Positions 6,657 to 11,361 of a DNA stretch of 11,361 nt are shown piece by piece. Source of the DNA: CBDCWA01 sp046048295 (lineage in GTDB: Bacteria > Pseudomonadota > Alphaproteobacteria > Rhizobiales > Hyphomicrobiaceae); NCBI GenBank assembly GCA_046048295.1, contig JBJOGJ010000122.1, positions 1 through 11,361 of the forward strand, read 5' to 3'. The notes beneath the pieces were generated by a model. The model made no database searches and had not been told where the DNA came from. It was given only the letters and a program-made list of their open reading frames with translations. The position numbers and the translations under genes are program-made. How positions within the stretch are numbered: the stretch's first letter is position 1; each line of letters opens with the position of its first letter.

Positions 6657-7670
6657 TCATTGCGCAGGATCGATGATGATCTTGCCGAACACCTCGCGGT
6701 CCTCAATCATTCGGACCGCTTCCTTGACGCCGTCGAGACCGAATGTCTTGTCGATGGGCACGGTCATCCTGCCTTCGGCGATGTAGCCGAGAAGCGCCGT
6801 CAAGTCCTCAGGCTCCCAGCTGTTGGAGCCCAGCACGTCGAATTCGAAGCTCCATATATAGCGAAGATCAGTCTTCGGATCGAAACCGGCGGTGGCACCG
6901 CAAGTCAGCAGCTTGCCGCCACGACGCAGGACACGCATCGACTTCACCCAGGTGTCGCCGCCGGTGAAGTTGACGACCATGGTGACGCCGCCTTCCCACT
7001 TGCGGCGGTGCGGCTTCTCGTACATCGACCAGATTTCCTTCACGAAATCCTTCTCGACGTAGTTGATCCCCTTGTCGGCCCCGAGCTCCTTGAGGCGCGC
7101 GAGCTTGTCCTCGCTCGAGGCACAAACGATCGTCTCGGCGCCCATGAGCTTGGCAATGAGCAACGCTCCCGTTCCAACACCGCCGCTGGCGCCAAGGATC
7201 AGGACACTGTCGTTCTTGTTCACCTGTCCGCGGGTCACCATCATGCGGTGCGCGGTGCCATAAGCGACGGGAAGGCTCGCGGCCTGGGCGAAACTGACGT
7301 TGTCCGGCATGCGGATGAGCTGGTGAGCCGGCACAGCGCAGTATTCCGCCAGACCGCCGGGCACCGTCTCGCCAACCAGCTTGTGCTCAATGCGGTTGCG
7401 CGGGTCGATCAGCACACGGTCGCCGACCTTCCAGTCCTTGACGTCGGCGCCGACCTCTACGATCTCGCCCGCCACGTCCAGGCCGGCAATGATCGGGAAC
7501 GGCAGCTTAATGCCCGGCATGCCGCGACGCGTGAAGATATCGTGGTAGTTGAGGGAGGTCGCCTTGACCTTCACGACGACGCCGGCGGGCTCGCACTTCG
7601 GATCCGGGAAGTCATTGACGAGCTTGAAGGCATCGTTGTCGCCGTGTTCGTAGAGGACGCATGCGCGCAT
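6657..7670 (-). CDS. MDR-superfamily NAD(P)H:quinone oxidoreductase-type protein (zinc-less)
   Basis: This 337-residue cytosolic protein belongs to the medium-chain dehydrogenase/reductase superfamily. The N-terminal GroES-like domain covers about residues 1-125, and the Rossmann domain has the nucleotide-binding loop 'GASGGVG' at 160-166. The catalytic-zinc Cys is absent ('LNYHD' at 40-44, the usual quinone-oxidoreductase pattern), the GHE motif reads 'GLDVAG' (63-68), and no four-Cys structural zinc lobe is present. These features fit the reductases of quinones, enones or enoyl thioesters rather than alcohol dehydrogenases. The ATG at 7670 has GGAA about 10 bases upstream. It is the last gene of the operon, 32 bases after the thioesterase, followed by a terminator hairpin. 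In the pathway it could reduce an unsaturated intermediate, but the substrate is unknown. Confidence 0.9.
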   Translation of the reverse strand: MRACVLYEHGDNDAFKLVNDFPDPKCEPAGVVVKVKATSLNYHDIFTRRGMPGIKLPFPIIAGLDVAGEIVEVGADVKDWKVGDRVLIDPRNRIEHKLVGETVPGGLAEYCAVPAHQLIRMPDNVSFAQAASLPVAYGTAHRMMVTRGQVNKNDSVLILGASGGVGTGALLIAKLMGAETIVCASSEDKLARLKELGADKGINYVEKDFVKEIWSMYEKPHRRKWEGGVTMVVNFTGGDTWVKSMRVLRRGGKLLTCGATAGFDPKTDLRYIWSFEFDVLGSNSWEPEDLTALLGYIAEGRMTVPIDKTFGLDGVKEAVRMIEDREVFGKIIIDPAQ

Positions 7671-7702
7671 GATCGGTGTTCCTTTCCTTTTTTGGTATCA
7701 GG

Positions 7703-8113
7703 TCAGCTGGCCGTTGCGTAAACGCCGCGGCCGCTTGCAACGAGGTTGCCGTCACTGTCGTAGACCGAGGCTTCGGCAGAAGAGACGCCGCGCCCGAGCT
7801 TGATGACCCTTCCCTTGACGGTCATGTCGCCCTTGGCGGGACGGTGATAATCGACGCGCATGTCAACGGTCGGGACAGGTCCACCGAGCTTCGCAGCGAG
7901 GGCGTAGTCGGCGACAGTGTCGATGAGTGTCGCGAGGATGCCGCCATGGGTGTAGCCGGCCTTGGCATTGACGACGAACTCCTGGCGCCATTTCGAGGCG
8001 ACGACAATGCCGTCTTCCCCCAGTTCCTTGAGTTCAAGGCCAAGCCACTGGTGGAAGGGTGCCTGGCGAAGGCGATCGTTCAACTCGTCGAAGGTCATCT
8101 TGTTTTCGGACAC
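7703..8113 (-). CDS. PaaI-family hotdog thioesterase
   Basis: This 136-residue single-hotdog protein probably hydrolyses acyl-CoA, likely an aromatic or hydroxylated acyl-CoA, in the cytosol. The family motif 'THGGILATLIDTVADYA' is at 55-71, with Asn49, His56-Gly57-Gly58 and Asp65 in the positions used by PaaI/THEM2-type enzymes. The length is typical. The start is GTG at 8113, chosen because a GAGGAG site lies 9 bases upstream. The next in-frame ATG (8098) has no such site. It begins 6 bases after the ligase stop, so it is very probably translationally coupled. In the operon it would release the CoA ester made by the ligase or clear dead-end thioesters, as PaaI does in phenylacetate breakdown. 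Confidence 0.93.
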   Translation of the reverse strand: MSENKMTFDELNDRLRQAPFHQWLGLELKELGEDGIVVASKWRQEFVVNAKAGYTHGGILATLIDTVADYALAAKLGGPVPTVDMRVDYHRPAKGDMTVKGRVIKLGRGVSSAEASVYDSDGNLVASGRGVYATAS

Positions 8114-8119
8114 GGGTTG

Positions 8120-9598
8120 TCACTCCTCGGTTGCAAGGCTCCGCAAGGCGTTGGTGTCGACCTTGTTTGAGCCGCTCAGGGGAAAGTCCTCCACGAAGAA
8201 AACGCGGCGGGGATGGGCGTAGGCGGGGCCATTGTCGATCGCATACTTGCGTACCTCATCCTCAGTAATCATCGAGCCGGTGGCGCGCTTGACGAAGGCA
8301 TATGGCACCTGACCGCGGCGCTCGTCGTCAAAGGGCAGGATCATCGCCTGGGCAATCCCGGGATGGCGCTCGAGGCGGATCACGACCTCGCTCGGGAATA
8401 TGTTCTCGCCGGAGCAGACGAACATGTCGTCTCGGCGGCCGACGAAATACATCCAGCCGTCGTCGTCCTGGCGCAGGATGTCGCCGGTACGGAACCAGCC
8501 GTCCTTGAAGCGCTCGGCGGTGGCCTCGGGCAGGTTGTGGTACCCAAGCGCGACACCGGGATTGCGGACGACCAATTCGCCTTCCTGCTCGTGCGGCCCG
8601 TCCTCGAAACGGAACTCGACGCCCGGCATTGGATAGCCGACGCTCGACGGCGGGCGCGGCTTGCCCTCGGGGTGATACCAGCCCGTCATGTTCGGGCCGC
8701 CTTCCGTGATACCGTAATTGTATTGCACACGGCAGTTCGGAAAGGTTGCCAGGATACGCTCGATGAGCGCCAGGGATGCCGGGGCGGAACCCATAGATAC
8801 GGTGTCCACGGACGAAACGTCGATCCTGGACAGAAGCTCACGCTCCTCCAGCAACATGTACATCATCGTCGGGACGCCGGTGACCATCGTCGCCTTGTAG
8901 CGATCGACGGCGTCGAGCGTGACCCTCGCATCGAAGCGGGGAAGGATTATCAGCGTAGCGCCGGGCAGGACCGCCGTCTTGATGGCGAGCAGGGCATTCT
9001 TGTGGAAGAAGGGCGCGGAGACGATGGTGCGTTCTCGGCCCGTCAGACGGCGGACCTCGACGAGCATGTGCGTCGACCACTGCTGGCCGGCGTGCCCCAG
9101 ATAGACGCCCTTCGGCCGGCCCGTGGTGCCGGAGGTATAGGGCATCGAGCAGATATCGTGCTCGCCGACAGGGACGGTCTCGAAGGGGCCGAAATCGAGG
9201 AATGTGTCATAGCCGGCATCGAAATCGACTACGGCACGGCCGGGCGGGACGAGGCCGGCGGTCTCGGTTTCGACGAAGTGAAATACGGTACCGGAATCGT
9301 CAAGAATGAAGTCGATGGTATCGCGGGCGAGCTTGACGTTTACGGGCACGACGACACAGCCGGCGCGCATGATGCCAAAGAAAACCTCTATGAACTCGAT
9401 GCGGTTCTTGGCCAGGATGGCCACGGACTGGCCGGGCGCGATGCCGCGGTTGCGCAGGCCACGAGCGACAGCATCGGCGCGGCGGTCGAGATCGCGGTAG
9501 GTGCGTTCGACGGGGGCGGCCGGATCGCGCAGATCGATTACCGCAACCTTGTCGCTCTCACGATGAGAGCGGATCAAGTCGCCAAGATTCCCAGTCAT
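8120..9598 (-). CDS. Acyl-CoA synthetase (AMP-forming acid:CoA ligase, ANL superfamily)
   Basis: This 492-residue cytosolic enzyme activates a carboxylic acid through an acyl-AMP to its CoA thioester. The ANL core motifs are present in order: the P-loop 'YTSGTTGRPKG' (154-164), 'YGITEG' (295-300), 'GWFRTGD' (367-373), the hinge 'GRRDDMFVCSGENIFPSE' (387-404) and the C-terminal catalytic Lys479 in 'LSGSNKVD'. It lacks obvious features of fatty-acid or benzoate ligases that would name the substrate. The ATG at 9598 has AAGGG 9 bases upstream. The in-frame TTG at 9604 is too close to that site. It begins 2 bases after the UbiD-family stop and ends 6 bases before the thioesterase, in a coupled operon. 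The acid may be either the substrate or the product of the decarboxylase. Confidence 0.93.
   Translation of the reverse strand: MTGNLGDLIRSHRESDKVAVIDLRDPAAPVERTYRDLDRRADAVARGLRNRGIAPGQSVAILAKNRIEFIEVFFGIMRAGCVVVPVNVKLARDTIDFILDDSGTVFHFVETETAGLVPPGRAVVDFDAGYDTFLDFGPFETVPVGEHDICSMPYTSGTTGRPKGVYLGHAGQQWSTHMLVEVRRLTGRERTIVSAPFFHKNALLAIKTAVLPGATLIILPRFDARVTLDAVDRYKATMVTGVPTMMYMLLEERELLSRIDVSSVDTVSMGSAPASLALIERILATFPNCRVQYNYGITEGGPNMTGWYHPEGKPRPPSSVGYPMPGVEFRFEDGPHEQEGELVVRNPGVALGYHNLPEATAERFKDGWFRTGDILRQDDDGWMYFVGRRDDMFVCSGENIFPSEVVIRLERHPGIAQAMILPFDDERRGQVPYAFVKRATGSMITEDEVRKYAIDNGPAYAHPRRVFFVEDFPLSGSNKVDTNALRSLATEE
8123..8128 (-). promoter_or_regulatory. Ribosome binding site supporting the GTG start of the thioesterase
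   Basis: GAGGAG on the minus strand lies 9 bases before the GTG at 8113 and inside the last codons of the ligase gene. It decides the GTG start over the ATG five codons later and supports coupled translation. Confidence 0.7.
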
Positions 9599-9600
9599 CT

Positions 9601-11199
9601 TCAACGGCCCTTCGGCGGCGTTGCCGCGAACTCCGAGCCAGTCAGGCAGAAGCGACCTTCCGGATCCTGCCAGAGGATACCTTCGGCGTGGAGTTCTCCC
9701 AATGCGCGAGCGACGGCCTGGAAGCCTTCGGCCTCGAAGACTTCGGTGAGCTCGGCGAAATATTTCGGTTTCGTCTCAATCAGCTTTTGGATGGCCCGCG
9801 CCAATGCGGCGACATCCACTGTGGCTGCAGGCTTTGCGGCGCCCTTGGCGGCACCGCGGTAGTCGGCGAGGCTCACCTTGTCGGCATAGGCATAGGCAAT
9901 GCGGTGGAAACGCTCGCGCGGCACGTTGTCGGAAATGGTGGCGTCGATGCCCATCTTGTCGGTAACGGGGATCTTGCCAGGCACGTAGGGCAGACTGGGA
10001 TCGAGGGGCTTGGAGCGCGCACCCGTGACGATCATCACGTCGCGGCTTGCCTGGACCCGGGTGGCGACGGCCCATTCGACGTCGACCATGTCGAAGACGT
10101 CGATGTCGTCATCGACGACGGTGACGTGCTTCATGTCGGCTACGGAAAGGGCGGCGAGGATGGCGTTCTTGCCGTCACCGGGGTGCGGCTTGATGGCGAT
10201 GACGGCATGCCAGTGACAGCAACCGCCAGGGGTGATGTTCACGGCGGTGGCCTGCACTCCGGCCTCCTTCAGAGCGCGACGGACAGCGGCCTCGTAGATC
10301 GGGCCAGAAGGCCAGATGTTCTCCCACGGCATCTGCAGGGCGTAATAGATCGGATCGCGGCGCATGGACACGGCCTTGACGCGAACGACCGGGTTCCAGT
10401 GGAGCCCGCCCATCAGGCGTGTGAACTCGCCGAACCGGCCTTCGGGCTTCGTCCAGCCGACAGGAAGGATCTCGGCCTCGAGCACGATCTCGGCATCGGC
10501 AATGCATGGCAGGTCGATCGTGCTGCACGGGGTCAGCTTCAAGGGCTCGCCACGCATGCCACCCGCCATGGCAATTTCGCTAGTGCCGATCGGCGCCTTG
10601 AAGGTCGAGGCAATGAGTTCGATGGGGTGGGTGCCGATGTTGATGGAGATCGGCAGCGGCTCCCCCTTGGCGTAGGCCTTCTTGGCGAATTTGTGCAGGT
10701 TGTTGGGCGTGACGATGTCGATGCCGGTAAGGTTCTTCTCCTTGACCAGGAAGCGGTAGACGCCCGCGTTGAGCGCCTCGTGCTCGCCATCCGGATCCTT
10801 GGCTATCGTGATGCCGGCGGTGATCATCGGACCGCCGTCAAGGACGGAGAAGAGTGGCACGGGAAGTGCGAAAAGGTCGACCGCATCGCCCTCCTGCAGA
10901 ACCTCGCGCGAGGGGCCGGAGTTCACCGTGACAGGCTCGATCGGCCGGTCGAGGCCAGCGCGCACACGAGCCTCGATCTCGCTGAAGTCGCAACCCATGG
11001 CGATGGCGAGGCGTTCGCGGCTGTTGGTGAGGCCGGAGACGACGGGGATCGAAAATCCGTTGACGTTGGTGAAGAGCAACGCCTTGTCCGACTGGTCCAC
11101 CAGGGCTGCGATATAGCGGATGTCGACGGGCGCGCCGATCTCGTCGAGCTCGCCGGCAGATCTCAAGTCGTCGAGGAGCTGCCTGAAGCTAGCGGTCAT
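9601..11199 (-). CDS. UbiD-family prenyl-FMN-dependent decarboxylase with extra C-terminal domain (second copy)
   Basis: This 532-residue protein is the first gene of the operon. The UbiD core (about 1-432) has the triad Arg149 in 'NAGVYR', and Glu253 and Glu258 in 'EGRFGEF', plus 'GGMRGEPLK' (213-221) and 'DDDIDVFD' (363-370). It is clearly diverged from the other copy in this window: the N-terminus is shorter and the segment before the triad reads 'LPVPLFSVLDGGPMITAG'. After an Ala-rich linker (449-465), a tail of about 70 residues (466-532) reads as helix-helix-helix plus a short beta hairpin, not part of a standard UbiD. The ATG at 11199 was chosen because AAGGGA lies 5 bases upstream. 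A TTG 10 codons earlier lacks a good site. It probably decarboxylates, or in reverse carboxylates, an acid or CoA ester handled by the ligase next to it. The substrate is unknown. Confidence 0.93.
   Translation of the reverse strand: MTASFRQLLDDLRSAGELDEIGAPVDIRYIAALVDQSDKALLFTNVNGFSIPVVSGLTNSRERLAIAMGCDFSEIEARVRAGLDRPIEPVTVNSGPSREVLQEGDAVDLFALPVPLFSVLDGGPMITAGITIAKDPDGEHEALNAGVYRFLVKEKNLTGIDIVTPNNLHKFAKKAYAKGEPLPISINIGTHPIELIASTFKAPIGTSEIAMAGGMRGEPLKLTPCSTIDLPCIADAEIVLEAEILPVGWTKPEGRFGEFTRLMGGLHWNPVVRVKAVSMRRDPIYYALQMPWENIWPSGPIYEAAVRRALKEAGVQATAVNITPGGCCHWHAVIAIKPHPGDGKNAILAALSVADMKHVTVVDDDIDVFDMVDVEWAVATRVQASRDVMIVTGARSKPLDPSLPYVPGKIPVTDKMGIDATISDNVPRERFHRIAYAYADKVSLADYRGAAKGAAKPAATVDVAALARAIQKLIETKPKYFAELTEVFEAEGFQAVARALGELHAEGILWQDPEGRFCLTGSEFAATPPKGR
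9608..9612 (-). promoter_or_regulatory. Ribosome binding site supporting the ATG start of the ligase
   Basis: AAGGG on the minus strand sits 9 bases before the ATG at 9598 and inside the end of the UbiD-family gene. It favours ATG 9598 over the TTG at 9604, which it would precede by only 3 bases. Confidence 0.5.
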
Positions 11200-11204
11200 T
11201 GCGG

Positions 11205-11210
11205 TCCCTT
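11205..11210 (-). promoter_or_regulatory. Ribosome binding site deciding the start of the second UbiD-family gene
   Basis: AAGGGA on the minus strand is 5 bases before the ATG at 11199. It lies inside the longer TTG-started reading frame, so translation most likely starts at the ATG and gives 532 residues. Confidence 0.65.
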
Positions 11211-11243
11211 TTTGTCGCTTGGCGGTCAATCGGATGGAATAAG

Positions 11244-11271
11244 ACTATACGAGGCCGTCCGTCGAACGCAA
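11244..11271 (-). promoter_or_regulatory. Putative sigma-70-type promoter of the four-gene operon
   Basis: On the minus strand, TTGCGT (11266-11271) and TATAGT (11244-11249) are 16 bases apart. The -10 matches consensus at 5/6 positions and the -35 at 3/6. The leader would be about 38 bases. No clear operator is seen beside it. Confidence 0.45.
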
Positions 11272-11293
11272 TCCGTCTCGCATAAAAATCACC

Positions 11294-11322
11294 AACGGGA
11301 GAAGCTTGTTGCTCCTCCCGTT
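11294..11322. terminator. Hairpin upstream of the operon, probable terminator
   Basis: An 8-bp inverted repeat AACGGGAG/CTCCCGTT (11294-11301 with 11315-11322) is extended, after one A-C mismatch, by AGC/GCT around a TTGTT loop. On the minus strand it is followed 5 bases later by a run of five T. It could end a minus-strand gene to the right of the window, insulating the operon promoter, or a plus-strand transcript (GTTTC follows on that side). The neighbouring gene is out of view, so direction is open. Confidence 0.5.
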
Positions 11323-11361
11323 TCAATCGTAGAATTTCATGCCAATATTTCTAGATGAGTC

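Noticed and set aside
8213..9862. Long plus-strand open frame (about 549 codons) opposite the ligase
   Set aside because: It is antisense to a gene with complete ANL motifs. The translation is rich in Gly, Val, Asp and Arg with no domain signature, as expected in GC-rich DNA.
9688..11358. Long plus-strand open frame (about 556 codons) opposite the second UbiD-family gene
   Set aside because: It is antisense to a gene with an intact catalytic triad, has no recognisable motif and no ribosome binding site, and is a GC-rich mirror frame.

Overview
The window is GC-rich DNA with dense, compact operons, and looks like an alphaproteobacterial chromosome, probably Hyphomicrobiales. That placement rests on the base composition, two palindromic repeats of the 'GGATCCCGG...CCGGGATGAC' kind that are common in that order, and a small DUF6356-type gene. 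It is an inference from reading, not from a database search.

Left edge (1-1548): the 3' end of a group II intron. The C-terminal part of its reverse transcriptase/maturase (YADD active site, thumb/X domain, no visible endonuclease domain) is followed by RNA domains V and VI, ending near 672. About 560 bases with no recognisable gene follow, and then two REP-like palindromes.

Middle (1549-6607): a metabolic block. A double-cupin protein (minus) and a UbiD-family prenyl-FMN decarboxylase (plus) are divergently transcribed from a 158 bp spacer. A TauE/SafE-type membrane permease (minus) converges on the decarboxylase and is divergent from a VOC/glyoxalase-like protein (plus). An AT-rich spacer (about 25% GC) separates the VOC gene from a small DUF6356-type gene.

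Right part (6608-11361): a tight four-gene minus-strand operon. Its order is a second, divergent UbiD-family decarboxylase with an additional C-terminal domain, an acyl-CoA synthetase/ligase, a PaaI-type hotdog thioesterase, and a zinc-less quinone oxidoreductase-type MDR protein. It ends at a GC-rich hairpin. The first three genes are 2 and 6 bases apart, which implies translational coupling. A plausible sigma-70 promoter precedes the operon.

Taken together, the genes suggest catabolism of an aromatic, heteroaromatic or unsaturated carboxylic acid: uptake or efflux by the permease, prenyl-FMN-dependent (de)carboxylation, CoA activation, reduction of an enone or quinone, and thioester release. 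The cupin and VOC proteins are candidates for metal-dependent steps such as ring cleavage. The substrate cannot be read from the sequence. No UbiX-type flavin prenyltransferase, which supplies the cofactor, is present in the window, and neither is a transcriptional regulator.
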